NCBI RefSeq assembly: GCF_025118155.1 | Contig: NW_026251387.1 | Coordinates: 434,001-498,000 of the forward strand | Source of the DNA: Cokeromyces recurvatus | Taxonomy: Eukaryota > Mucoromycota > Mucoromycetes > Mucorales > Mucoraceae | Direction of reading: 5' to 3' | Length of the DNA: 64,000 nt | Part shown: positions 22,305 to 34,126 of the stretch, in pieces | Numbering within the stretch: position 1 is the first letter of the stretch | How the letters are laid out: each line of letters starts with the position of its first letter | Made by a program: the position numbers and the translations under genes | Notes under the pieces: generated by a model | The model's input: only the letters and a program-made list of their open reading frames with translations | The model's database searches: none | What the model was told of the DNA's origin: nothing

Positions 22305-25013
22305 CTATTTTTGAGCTTGAAGAGTATAATCAATGATAAATGACTGTGTAATAAGATCGTCAATACGTTGATAATGACGGTCAGTGTATGGTAATAATCC
22401 ATCAATTAACTAAGGGAATAAATAAATTGTTAATAACTTTATCTTTTTTTTCCCTTTTAATATAAATATTTATATATATATATATACCTCTTTAGCTGTA
22501 GAAATCTCTACTAGTTCTTCAGATGTACGGCTTGAAAGGATAGCATAAAGAATTGTCTGTGCAATATCTGAATGCTTAGCATTTGTATTCCAATCTCTAA
22601 TGTAACCTAACAACTTTTCAATATTCTCAATAGATAGTTCCGCCAAAATCTTATCTACATTTTCAGATCCTGTAATACTAGTTTCATCATCTTCAGATCT
22701 GGATTCATAAACCTCTCTAAATAATCCCAATAAACGGAAAGGTTGCTCTAATGATAAGGCTAGTAAAATAGCATTTAAATAATCTTTTTTACGCATAAAG
22801 GTTTGTAATTCTTGTTCCCTATATAAATATGTATATATATAAAATTAGCATAAATAGAAAATATATACATTTATACATGTATACATTACTTTATAATTAA
22901 TTCCTCTTTTTCTTTTAATTCCTCTTCTTGTTCTTGTAAAGTAACATCTTCCCAGAAATTAATAACAGAATCAGCACCAGCTGAAATAACATATTTCTCA
23001 TCTTTACGTACAGCTAAAGCCCAAACCTTCTGTGTATGGTTATCCAAGGTAGAAGCGCATTCATTTGTCTTGATTGTCCAAACTTTAACAAGACCATCTG
23101 AGCCAGCAGAAACCAATTGCATACCAGCTGTCAAGAAATCAACACGCAAAACAGAATTTGTATGTCCTTCAAACGTTTTCAAACATGTAAAATCCTTTAA
23201 ACTCCAAATTTTCACTGTCTTATCACCAGCACTTGTTGCCAAAACTTGATCTACAGGTGAGAATCGTGCACACCATACACCACGCTTATGACCCTTCATT
23301 GTGCCAACTAATTCACCCGTGTCCACATTCCAAAGCTTTGCTGTCTTGTCCTGTGAACCTGTTGCAAAATATTTATCATTAGGAGCAACACAAATTGTAT
23401 TAATATCTTTATCATGTGCTTGATGTGTATAAAGTGCCTTGGGACGATATTCTTCATTTGCATTCTGAAGATTTAAATCACGAAGGTTCCAGTATTTAAT
23501 TGTCCTATCTTGACTACCAGTAATCATGAAAGAATTTGATTTACGTGAAAGAGCTACAGCGCCAACAGACTCAGTATGACCAATACAAACACCTGCACTT
23601 TTAAAACGATCCTCTTTGTTTTCACTTTTTAAATCAATCTTCCACAGACGTGCTGTTTTATCTTTTGATGCAGTTACAAGAAGTGTGCCATCTCTAGAAC
23701 GATCCAAAGATATGATCATATCATTATGTCCATAAAGAAGATCACAGTCTTGTGTTTCTACATTATAAATTCTCAGTTGTGCACTATTTGTTGCTGCAGC
23801 CAAATGAGTTTCATCTTCTCCTACATACGCAACATCGACAACTTCATCATTATAACCAACAATTTGCTTTACGCGTTTTAATTTTTGTTCTAACGAATAC
23901 ATCAAAATGTTTTGATCGTTCGTTACTGCTGCCAATGTGTGTGTCTTTTTAATATAGATGATATCTGAAAGTGTATGTTGACTATTCTTTTCAGGTTCCT
24001 GAGCTTTAATTAACTGGCCTGTCTTAAGATCCCAAAGTTTGATAACACCTGCATCACCTGCAGTATAAAAGATCTCTGCATCTTGCCAATCTTTACCAAA
24101 CTTGGTTGCTAATTTTACATTCTTTTCCAAAAATCCTACTGATTCAATTGTCTCAAGAATGGGATAGGTTGCTCTTAACTGTTTGGCTTGCCAATCCCAA
24201 ACATTAACGACCTTATCGCGCGAACCTGAGATTAGATATTTACCATCGGACGAGAAGTCTAGACCACGAATGACACTGACATGACTATTCAAAACAGCCA
24301 CACAACGTCTACTTTGAAGATCCCAAACACGAACCTGACAGTCATCTGCACCCGAAGCAATATACCATTTACCATTGTATTGATGGAACTTGAGAGCTGA
24401 GATGACACCACCATGTCCTTTTAGGTTATGTGTACAGTAGCCTTTATCGATATCCCACACCTTAATAGTTGCATCTGCAGAACCGGTCGCGACTAAAGTG
24501 GAAGTGGAGTCGATATCCATAACAATAATAGGTGCTTCATGGGCTTTCATTGTACGTATACATTCACCCTTTTCAAGATCCCAAATTCGAAGAAATAAAC
24601 TACGACTTGCGCTAACCAAGTGTTTACCGTTTGGTTTCACCGCCATGGTCGTTACGATTTCAGTATCCTATACAATAAATTAGTAAATAAAGAGCCAATG
24701 TAAATAATTCCTTTATATATATGTATTACGTACACCTTCTAATTCATGCACTTGTTTTCCAGTATCAAATTCAGTAACAATAATGTCTTCATTAAGTGTA
24801 GTAATTAAATGTTTAGCATCTTCTGTAATGACAACTTTGCCACCTGTGTAAATAGACTCAATGGTCTTGGTTGGCTTGAAACTTTTTTTTTAAATATGTA
24901 TATATACATATATGTATATGTAAATAGAAATATATTAATAATACGAATATTGTATGAGTTTAATTCTTCATGTACCTAGTCTTTAATAATAACTTTGTTG
25001 ATTCTTCAGCCAT
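22305..25013 (-). CDS. UTP13: U3 snoRNP protein UTP13 (TBL3), WD40 repeats
   Basis: Small-subunit processome component of the UTP-B subcomplex, acting in nucleolar pre-18S rRNA processing. Exons 25013-24976, 24881-24734, 24667-22890, 22818-22488, 22409-22305; 799 residues, near the family size of about 800. Tandem WD40 repeats fill residues about 20-640, arranged as two propellers. Examples are GSADATIKVWDI, GSRDKVVNVWDW, ASKDKTARLWKI, GSQDKTAKLWNV and AGDKTVKIWSL. The C-terminal Utp13 domain follows (KKDYLNAILLALSLEQPFRL; LLPYTDRHYQRIDDLI). The terminal exons restore the family C-terminus exactly, which supports the short last exon. Its 5' end lies 272 bp from the stop codon of eIF3j. Confidence 0.94.
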
Positions 25014-25285
25014 GGTCGGATCGATGAAGAAAAATAAAGATATAAAAAATATCGAAAGCCTATTCGAGAAAAATGTCAAAGATTCATGAACGAAAACGAG
25101 TCACATATTTTAAAGGAGGGGCTTGGATATTCTTTAAACTGTACATTATTACTACTGTGTCTTTATTAATATACACTCAAAATTAAAAGCATATATAGTG
25201 TTTATTATATCTTTTATGTGTCCCCTTTTTTATTTATAACATTATATAATATATTGTATGAATGTGTATGTACTTATTTTTTTTT

Positions 25286-26297
25286 TTACATGAAATCATC
25301 GAAGTCATCATAGGTACTTGAGTACTCTCTAGTAGGTGCAGGAGCAGCCTTAGCAGGTTGAACTTTACCCTTTGTCTTTTTACTATGCTTAAGAGCTTCC
25401 TTTTGTTGACGTTGCTTATCATTAGCAAGAGCAGTCAAACTAGAAGCAGCTTTACGAACATCCATATCCTTCATAGGTGCAGAAAGGTCTTTAGCAAGCT
25501 GTTCAATAAATGATGCATATGCAGAGTTACCCTAATAGTCCATATAAATATGTAAATTTATAAATATTCAAAGTATTCTTATTCTTTTTTTTTCTTTGTC
25601 TTACCTTGGTTTGAAGAATCATGTCGGTCAATAATTGTTTGAATTCTTCAAAATCAGCACGAGTTCTAGGCTTAATAGATTCAACAGGCTTTGAAGGTGC
25701 TTTCTTAGCTAATGGGATATTATACATTTAGTGTCATACTCTAACCTTGGTTGTTATTATTTATTACTTACAGACTTCTTCTACTTGGATGTCATCAGAT
25801 TCTTCCTTTTTAATACCTGCTTCTTTTTGAGCACGTTCGAACTTTTCTTCTTCAGTTTCACCTTCTAAGAAACGATTAGCCTATGGTAAAATGAATATAA
25901 ATATAAGATTTTGATTATAAAAAAAACCAGGAATAATAAGGCAATATTTTGATTACCAATGCAATTTTCTTTGCTTTTTGTTCTTTTAATAAAGCTTCTT
26001 TTTCAGCAATCTTTTGCTTCAAAGTCAAATTCTTTTTGGCAGGTGCTTTAGTAACAGTTTCGGTCTTTTTTACGGGTTGTACTTGTTTTTCTTCCTCTTC
26101 TTCCTCAGATTCATCCCAGGATTCTTTTACTTGATTATCATTGTCATCACTTTCTTCGTCATCCCAAGCCATCTTTGGTCTAGTATTTACAACAACCTCA
26201 TCGTTAAATTCCTCTTCTATATCATCAAAAAGTTTTTTTAAGATGCTATTCTATTTCTAATTTAGATGGTTTATTTTATTTTACCCCAATCGCTCAT
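25286..26297 (-). CDS. HCR1: Translation initiation factor eIF3 subunit J
   Basis: Exons 26297-26285, 26216-25957, 25880-25772, 25708-25605, 25531-25286; 243 residues. It begins MSDWEEEFNDE across a 13-nt first exon and has the acidic MAWDDEESDD N-terminal segment, the Lys-rich TLKQKIAEKEALLKEQKAKK helix, then FEEFKQLLTDMI and FIEQLAKDLSAPMKDMDVRK. It ends YDDFDDFM, the classic eIF3j C-terminus. It binds the 40S decoding centre and helps initiation and ribosome recycling. The first exon acceptor at 26217 is the only one tried that keeps the frame open. Confidence 0.93.
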
Positions 26298-27140
26298 TTT
26301 TGTTTTTTTTAATGTGAAGATTTCTTTGCGTGTTAAAGAAAAAAAAAATTATTTTTTTATTTTATTTTATTTTATTTTTTTTTTCTGCACTGTAATTTTT
26401 GTCAATTTTACCGTCTGTCCGGGAAAAAGCTTAGTTGTTTATTTCTAATTTTATTTATTTATTTTTCTAGACAAGGTAAGACTATTTTAAACCTACTTTC
26501 TTCTTTAAGGCGTATATTTTAAAAGTTCTCAATATGCTTTATACAGACAGTATTGATAGCCATAAAAATAGATTTATATATGTGTATATACAAAAGTTAA
26601 ATTTGATTACATGTATATATATTTCCCAAGATAAGCTTTTTATACCTGGTTCAAAAATTATATATCTTTAGTATTGTTGTAGTTATTAAACTAGCTTATA
26701 TGAAGTAGATGCATCATCTTATTGAAGAATACTAATACATCATGATAAGAAGGAGAATTTGATACCAATGTAACCACTTTTTATTTACTCCAGTATATAA
26801 AGCCTTTATTTATTTATTTATTTATTTTGCTTTTCTCTACCCAAAATATACGGTTACGCTACATATCGACAGCCAAATCATTATTAAATACAACAATTTA
26901 AATGTCAATAATTGCTTCATAATTCTAGTAGGCCATCTTTATATTTAGCTTTATTTCAAAGAAAACGATTCATATGCAGACACTATAATATAGATTCAAG
27001 GTAAGATATATCTTCATTTACATAGAATGATATACAATGGTATTATTTAAAAGAAAAAAGATGTTATATGTAAAGCATTAATAATATTAAAGAAAAAAAA
27101 AAGTATTTGTTAGTGGTGCTGCTGCTGATGATGTTTTTCT
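26298..27140. other. Intergenic spacer
   Basis: AT-rich promoter region of eIF3j and 3' flank of the coiled-coil gene. It contains (TTTA)n at about 26810-26830 and T-rich tracts. I see no gene. Confidence 0.5.
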
Positions 27141-28999
27141 TTATGTTATTTTGTTATCCCATAAGGAGTTAAAAACCAAAGTAGCTAATGAAATAGGTAC
27201 AGTCCAATCATCCGTGATCCCTAAGCAAGAAGCGAATCCTAAGTTTATGGCCATACCTGCAAATAACAAAAAGGGGCCATATTTTGGCTTTTTACTATTA
27301 CAATTATTATTATTAAGATTATTGTCGGTATTATTATTTAGTAGAGACGATGATGATATTAAATGATTTTTAGATGGAAAAGTACAAGGAATTCCATTAT
27401 TACAAGACGTATTATTAATACCTTCTATTTCTTCTTCTTCTTCTGTTTCTTTTTGGTCAATGTAGTTGGTATTCAATGATAGAGTATTACTAGTTACAAT
27501 CGAAGAAGAAGAAGATAATGATGATAACGATGATGATTTGTTATTAAAAGTAATATCATCGTCTTCTTCGATTATACTTTCGATACTACTTTTCCTTTCA
27601 GCATCTTCTTCGGTATAGTTGCTATACTTTAACGACGATAATGTCTTGGGATTTTGTTTATGCTGAAACCCTATTTCTAGATCACCTCTAAGCATCTGTT
27701 CTAATAATTCGGTATCTTTAATAGCTAATGACCTTCGTTTAGATTCCATTAACATATATGATTGTCTTTTTGGATCACTCTGAGTTATAGGTGGTGAAGT
27801 GATTAAACTACATGTGTTATCATCATTATTTGTATAACTTTGATCTTGAAGAACCTATAGTATACACACACATATATATATGTGTATATTTTATATGTAT
27901 GTATTATATAGTTTATATTATAAAGTTACATACATCTATTCTAAGCAAACCTATACATAATCATGTATATATATTATATGATTTGCTTACATATGCGTAC
28001 CTTCTGAAGGTGCTCAATTTGATCTTCTAACCCCATAAAATCTTGTTCTAGTTGTGTCACAATCTCATCTTTGATCCTTAATTCCTTTTTAAGTGTTTCA
28101 AAATCATTGTCTTTCAATGACTGTTGCCGAAACATCTGGTCTTTTTCCTCGTATAATTCTTCTATCGCTTGATTTAAATGGTAGATTTTTTTTTCTAATT
28201 CAATGGCATAAGAGCCTTGTGAGATATTTGAATGAATAATGGGTCTACAAATATGTTGAGCCTCTATCGCTTCATTCTCAGTTATTTCATCATTATTTGT
28301 TGAAGGTAAAGTCATAACCATAGTGGATTGATCAATTGGTTTCATAGTAAAACAGCAAGTATCATCACAAATAGGACGTCCTGCAATCTAAATGAAGGAT
28401 TTTAACTCGACATTCCTTTATATATATATATATATCCATTTAAAAAAAAAAATTCTACTAATTATTATTACCTGTCTTTGAAGTAAATTAATATTTTGCA
28501 CTAAAAATTCATATTCAGGGCCAACCGACTTCATTTGAAGTATTTGATTTTGTTTAAATTCATTTAGTTCCTTTGTCTTTTCATCCAATTCAAGTTGTAA
28601 TAGTCGTGAAAGACGTTGAAGTTTAACATTTACGATAGTTAATTCTTCTATTGTCTTTTCTAAGGGACTTGTCCTTTGTTCAATTAAATTATCTGTATCT
28701 ATTTTCAGTAATCGATTTGTTCTCTGTAACTTAACATTTTGTAGTGTAAGTTGTTCAACCTGTGCCTCAAGCTGTCTTAATCTTGTATCTGAATCACCAC
28801 TCTGAATTTCTCTTTTTCTATTTTTATTGTGAATAGGAGGAGAAAGTCTCTTTTCATTGAATCCTGTTGGTATAGAATAATTCATAAGATTAGAATTCAC
28901 ACTAAAACGACTTGTTTCTTCATCTTCTATTTCCCCTTCTATTTCCCCTTCTTGATTAATAAAAAAGGATGATTTTCGTTGATATGCAGCAATACTCAT
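27141..28999 (-). CDS. Coiled-coil protein with C-terminal hydrophobic segments
   Basis: Exons 28999-28472, 28387-28001, 27854-27141; 542 residues, no family recognised. Residues about 60-175 and 215-300 form long heptad-rich coiled coils (LRQLEAQVEQLTLQNVKLQR; LNQAIEELYEEKDQMFRQQ). Between them is a Cys/Pro-containing linker. A Ser/Asn/acidic low-complexity region spans about 385-490. The last 45 residues carry a hydrophobic stretch (PFLLFAGMAINLGFASCLGI) and a second weaker one (VPISLATLVF). That layout fits a C-terminally anchored membrane tether or golgin-like protein, which is inference only. The ATG at 28999 follows a 30-T tract and gives MSIAAYQRKS. Confidence 0.7.
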
Positions 29000-29049
29000 T
29001 TTAATAAAGAAAAAAAAAAGAAAAAAGAAAAGGAAAAAAGAAAGAAATA

Positions 29050-29087
<38 letters not shown>

Positions 29088-29440
29088 GAGTTTATTTTGT
29101 AAGAAATAATGTCGTACATGGAGTTAAAAAAATAAATAAATAGATTGATTGTGAAGTCTATTTTGACAAAACAATTTCCCCTTTATTTAATGAAAATAAT
29201 TCTACTTCCTCCTCCTTTATTTAATATATACATATATAATGTATGATAGAAGAAGATGATGATTGTAGAATTCATAGTAAATCATTAGAAGAACCGAAAA
29301 TAGTTAACTTTACACATTGTTACACTCTTTTCTAAAGAAAGAAGATTATCTTCGTAAAAAAAAAAAGAAAGAGAGAGATTTTATTGTTTAATACTATCTA
29401 CAGGGATTTTTAAGGGAGAATATATTACACATATTTATTA
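29000..29440. other. Promoter-side spacer before the transposon
   Basis: Upstream flank of the coiled-coil gene. It has a 30-T run at 29054-29083 (a 5' leader tract on the opposite strand) and AT-rich DNA up to the TA at which the Tc1/mariner copy begins. No gene is seen. Confidence 0.5.
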
Positions 29441-29442
29441 TA

Positions 29443-30845
29443 CAGTCGGTACTATGGATATTGGCGGTTAAAAAAAAACAAATTGTCGAAAACCAAAACA
29501 AACACTTTTTCCTACGAAGATGGATTTGATAATGTTTTCGATGAACATGGTTAAAAAGTTTATGACCCAATGGAAGGTGTTTTAACTGAGATTACGAACC
29601 CAAACATTGTGCTGGAAACAATAACAAGTCGAAAAAAAAGCTATTCAGCTAATAAACCTGTTGAAAAAGATGTCGTAGAAGAAACGACTAAGCATTCAAA
29701 GGCTCAAAATTCGAATACTAAGACAACTACTTACAATACCTACACTGATTTTCAAAGGGAGCAGTTCATCGATAAAATGAGTGAAGCCCCTTTTTGAAAA
29801 TGGCAATATCACCAAATTTGTCCAAGAGCTAAATATCAACCCACGTACGGTAGAAAGATGGTGGAAGTCCTACAAAAAAAACGAGGGAGGGGAGGAAGCA
29901 CCCTAAAAAAAATCTAAGAGTAACAACGGACCAAAATCTTCCATAACTACTGGACATGAAGATTACATCAACAAACTAGTCAATGATGATCCTCAACTTT
30001 TTGTTGATGTCATCATTAATGAATTGACCGAGAAGTTTGATGGCTTCACCATATCGAAGTCCCAGCTCAACAATCATTTGAAGAATACCATGCAAATTAC
30101 TATAAAGAAACCACACTTTGAGCCCAAAGTAAGAAACTCTATCAGTAATTTAAAAATAAGATACGAATGGTTCCAAAAAACGGAAGGGTACAGATCTCAA
30201 TTACACAACAAAAACTGTGTTTTTATCGACGAAGCTGTCTTTCATGTCAACATGAGAAACAACTGGACTAAATCAGCACGTGGAACTAATGCTATAGTTA
30301 AGACTGACACAACAAGAGCAGTTTCTCATTCGGTCATTGGCGCCATACATTCGTCTGTCGTGCTTTATGTTGTATTAAAGAAGCCACCACTAAAGCCAGA
30401 GGAAGAGACATCTTGTAAAAAGAAGAGAAACAGTAATAACAGGAAAAAGAGAACTGTAGCTGAAACCAACGATAGTGAGAGTACTCAAGAGATTGAAAAA
30501 GGTGCGGTTGATATAAATCCAGTACCAAGAGGAATAACAACTGCCCATTTGTTAAGATTATCAATAAATCTCTTGATATAATGGATGAGGATAAATCATT
30601 ATTTAGTTATGGATAATGCGAGTTTTCATAAATCAAAGCCAATGGTACGAAAAATTGAATTCAGAGATTATAGAGTGATGTACCTCCCTCCCTATTCACC
30701 AAAACTTAACTCTATTGAGCAATTTCGGTCTTTAGTTAAAGGAAAGATGAAGCGTATTCGCTTGATGAAGGAAGAGACATTATCTTTTAGAATTAGTGAC
30801 GCTTGTAATCGACAATTTCCTTTTTTGTAGCCATAGTACCAACTG
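29443..30845 (+). mobile_element. Tc1/mariner-type DNA transposon, decayed copy with intact ends
   Basis: A complete element of about 1.4 kb. Its ends are 15-bp inverted repeats: CAGTCGGTACTATGG at 29443-29457 and CCATAGTACCAACTG at 30831-30845, one mismatch between arms. Each is flanked by TA (29441-29442 and 30846-30847), the target duplication expected for this superfamily. The transposase frame runs left to right and stops only one base before the right repeat. The internal gene is broken (see the pseudogene entry), so this copy is not autonomous, but its ends look usable by an active relative. Confidence 0.9.
29520..30830 (+). pseudogene. Tc1/mariner (DDE_3) transposase pseudogene
   Basis: The reading frame is interrupted by an in-frame stop near 29552, a frameshift near 29793, a stop near 29906, and two shifts around 30545-30600. 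Even so, the transposase layout is clear. A helix-turn-helix stretch has NPRTVERWWKSYKK. The catalytic core holds FIDEAVFH (first Asp, about 30230), YLVMDNASFHKS (second Asp, about 30612) and LPPYSPKLNSIE (catalytic Glu, about 30718). There are 34 residues between the second Asp and the Glu, that is DD34E. A Lys-rich insert (about 30415-30460) lies between the first and second Asp, as in some fungal relatives. Confidence 0.88.
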
Positions 30846-30857
30846 TACCATTCAATT

Positions 30858-30945
30858 TGCATGTAAAAATGGTAGCGGTAGCGGTAGCGCTGTGACGTTT
30901 AAAAATAGTAGCGCTATGACGTTTAAAAATGGCAGTGGTAGCGCT
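30858..30945. repeat. Short tandem units with palindromic AGCGCT
   Basis: Three imperfect units of about 24-30 bp combine TTTAAAAAT, a GTAGC run and the palindrome AGCGCTRTGACG. The first unit has GGTAGC three times. They sit between the right end of the Tc1/mariner copy and the nuclease-like ORF. Higher GC than the surroundings. Possibly the terminal or regulatory part of the neighbouring element. Confidence 0.6.
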
Positions 30946-31007
30946 ATAATTTTTTTCGTCTTTATGAATGTTTTTTAACTAAAAAAACGCGCCCAGGCGC
31001 AGACCAC

Positions 31008-31652
31008 ATGTCTAAAGCAATCATTCAAGATCCAACTGTTATTAATTATATAACAAAGACATTAACCAACACAGAGAACGACTACCATGTAGGATGCTCT
31101 GAATGGAGTGATAGTACTCGTTCTGATGTGGTCTTAGAGCCAAAATCATTTGATCTTGGGCTCCCACCAATTATAATTGAAATACAACAAATGGTTGATA
31201 AAGCTTTCATGAAGAGAGCGGTTGGGTATTGCCTACAAGCATCGAAGAGATATAATGTCGACCCCATTATTCTTATTATATGCGTTAATAGCTTAGATAG
31301 TTATGTTGCTTCGCGCATAGTAGCCAGTGATGTTTATGGCGGATATGACTTTCTCTGCGATCCTTGGGCAGCTAATTGCATTGTTCTTTCTAAAGAAAGT
31401 CTTAACAAGGACAATGTAAGTAGTCCATTAGACCCTCTGTTTGCCCTTGGATTGTTCTTCACCAGCCAGGCTCTTTCTATAATGAGTGCCCCTTTTGCAA
31501 ATGATCCAACTATACAATATTTATATAGTTTGGTTACAAGTCGTGAAGAAAATTGTAGCAACAATATTGCATTATCGCTACTCGAATCACAACATCGTGA
31601 ATATGAGAAGCTGCTGACACTTGTTAATACAGCTGGATCATCAGATGTATGA
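31008..31652 (+). CDS. PD-(D/E)XK nuclease-like protein, Mucoromycota repeat family
   Basis: Intronless 214-residue ORF. The region SDVVLEPKSFDLGLPP followed by IIIEIQQMVDKAFMKR (about residues 38-70) has the spacing of a PD-(D/E)XK core. Here Asp39 is followed about 20 residues later by E-x-Q in a beta strand, with Gln replacing the usual Lys as in several nuclease subfamilies. A following helix and strand (RAVGYCLQASKRYNVDPIIL) complete the fold pattern. I recall similar multicopy ORFs from Mucorales, often near transposons. Its intronless form and higher GC than neighbours set it apart. A fragment of the same sequence lies inverted just downstream. Function unknown. Confidence 0.55.
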   Translation: MSKAIIQDPTVINYITKTLTNTENDYHVGCSEWSDSTRSDVVLEPKSFDLGLPPIIIEIQQMVDKAFMKRAVGYCLQASKRYNVDPIILIICVNSLDSYVASRIVASDVYGGYDFLCDPWAANCIVLSKESLNKDNVSSPLDPLFALGLFFTSQALSIMSAPFANDPTIQYLYSLVTSREENCSNNIALSLLESQHREYEKLLTLVNTAGSSDV

Positions 31653-31746
31653 GTTCAAGCAATTATTGATGCAATTCTCTTCACGACTTGAAGCCAAGTT
31701 ATATAGATGTTGTCTAGTTGGATCATTAACAAAAGGAGCATTGTCA
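31486..31746. repeat. Inverted partial duplicate of the nuclease-like ORF end
   Basis: Arms at about 31486-31565 and 31663-31746 are reverse complements at roughly 75-80 percent identity by eye. Read on the minus strand, the second arm encodes APFVNDPTRQHLYNLASSRE, matching APFANDPTIQYLYSLVTSRE in the plus-strand ORF. So a second, truncated copy of the same family lies tail-to-tail with the first. Confidence 0.82.
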
Positions 31747-31748
31747 TG

Positions 31749-32443
31749 GTTGTAAGATTTGTAACTTAATTCAATAAGGTAAATAGTCATAATAGAACAT
31801 GTAGTGCACTTTTATAATAATTCTGTCTATACACATATTAAATATGTTTACTCTTGTGTAGAACTTTGTAAGATAAACTGGGGTAATACAAGTACGCGTA
31901 ATAGCTAATTTCACTCAGAGTACACGTATTAGTTATAAAAATAAATATGTACATACAAAAGACATGGATGTATGTCTATAATGATTCTTGATAGCATAAT
32001 CATTCTCTGTCTATCATTAAATTATCAAATACAATTTGTTATATTATTACTTATCATCTTTATTCACAAAAGACATAAATACTCTTATATTATTAACCTT
32101 TATTTTGTTTACTTGAATTGAACTTAACTCTTAATAAACTATATGAACAACTCTCAACGTACTTTTTCTGTCTGTTTTATTTTATTTCTTTTATTTCTCA
32201 TTTCTATTATATTATATTTACCTGTACGCCTCTATAATAAATACATGTACGCATTTACTAATATATTCTCCCTGTAGATAGTATTAAATAATAAAATCTT
32301 TCTCTCTCTCTCTCTCTCTTTTTTTTTTTTTATTAAAGATGATTGAAAAAAAAACAGCATAAATATGTGACAGTTTCTCATATTTCCACTTCTTAATAGC
32401 ATTTTTTTTTTTGTTCTTCCAACTATAAGCATCCTTTATTTAA
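31749..32443. other. Intergenic spacer
   Basis: AT-rich, with a short CT run (TCTCTC, about 32300-32319) and T-run close to the next gene's start. No coding signal is seen. Confidence 0.5.
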
Positions 32444-33278
32444 ATGCAAACCATTAACGTCCAAAAAGCAAATTTTACTCAAAGGAATAGAGCTACTCCA
32501 CCAGATCCGAAAAAAGTTAAACTTAAATTTGATTATTCATCTAGTCAAGATGGGGTTGATTTTAATCTTCTCATCTTATTACACGGCTTAGGTACTATAT
32601 ATATACATGTCTACTGGGCAATAAGCTTTTCTAATCGATATACATATTTGTATATATGTATATATATATATATCCATGTTTATATAGGCGATACAAAAAA
32701 GCCATTTTTAAATCTTGGGAAAAAGCTTCAGTTACCTCAAACTGCTATATTATCTGTACAAGCACCAGAAGAGATACCCTATATGGATGGATGTTATCAA
32801 TGGTTTCCTAGCTTTAACATGTTAACGGGTGAACGTATTGTATACAACTTTGAGTTTTGTTATTATTATGACATTTATTTATTCATAAACCATATATATA
32901 CATATATTTATGTCTATGACTATGACTAGTCCTAACATCAAGAAACCCTGAAAGATGGAAAGGATTATTACGTACACGCGCTTTAATGAACGAACTTATA
33001 GATCATCTTATTCGTAGCTGTGGTTTTAATCCATCTAATATATTCTTATTTGGGTTTTCTCAGGGAGCTACGATTGCTCTAGATGTGGCTATGTTTGGTA
33101 AAGTGCCGAATTTAGGTGGTGTAGTAAGTATTAGTGGCTATTTACTTGAAGAACAAAGTAATGAACAAAGTAAATATGCTGGATATATTCTCATTACTCA
33201 GGGTGATAAAGATAATACGATTGGCAGTAAATCAGAGGCAGAAAAAAGGGTAATATATATGTTTATATAAATATATAC

Positions 33279-33311
<33 letters not shown>

Positions 33312-33518
33312 CTAATGCTGCTTATATAGTTTAAAATGATTAAAAATAAATGTTCTCCTTCAGCAGAAGTATCTCAAGTTTTTATCGAAAACAAAGACCA
33401 CACTATGCCTACTTCTGAGAAAGAATGGCGTATAATTCATACATTCTTTGGAAAAAATATGCCAAGACGAAATATTGAATTGGAGAATATGTCCGATGTT
33501 TATTTAGTCAATCCTTAA
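32444..33518 (+). CDS. Acyl-protein thioesterase/carboxylesterase-type serine hydrolase
   Basis: Exons 32444-32591, 32688-32834, 32930-33249, 33330-33518; 267 residues. Alpha/beta-hydrolase landmarks: LLILLHGLGDT (oxyanion-hole region, restored across intron 1), the nucleophile elbow LFGFSQGAT (GxSxG, Ser about 142), the acid in ITQGDKDNTI and the base in NKDHTMP. The length is slightly above the usual 220-240 because of an N-terminal extension. Family members remove acyl groups from proteins or small esters. The stop codon lies 11 bp from that of the convergent prenylcysteine oxidase, so their 3' UTRs must overlap. Confidence 0.88.
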
Positions 33519-33529
33519 AAAAAAAGTAG

Positions 33530-34060
33530 TTATATTTTACCCCATCCATCACCAAATTCTCCACAATACTTATTAAATTCATTAAACGTATTACACCATT
33601 TTTTGTAAAGTACTTTTGCTGCAATTTTACCTGCAATCGTTTGTGTTTCCATAGTCTATTATAGTAAAGTGTTATGTTATTGTATGCTATGATGAATCAA
33701 ATGGAATGACTTACAGAAATGAAATTCTCAAAGGCACCTGTATAAATAATACCAAAATCATCATTTTCTTTATCTGGTTTAAGAATGAAGGATGGAAAAG
33801 AGTGATTGTCGGCAATAGGCTTAAGTTTAGGGAATGCATGCCATGCTGTACGGTAAGTCCAACTTCTATTAATAAAAAGTTGATCGAGAAATTCTTCTTC
33901 CATTACTTTAGGAGAAAATAGTTTGATTACACTTTCTCCATTTTCCAAATATCGATGTACTGAAAAAGTATTGAAAGGAGCCGTCTTATTTTCAAAATGA
34001 TGAACTAAAAATGGAAGAGTTTAAGATTATGTATGTAAATAAACAAACGTAATTTTTTTT

Positions 34061-34126
<66 letters not shown>

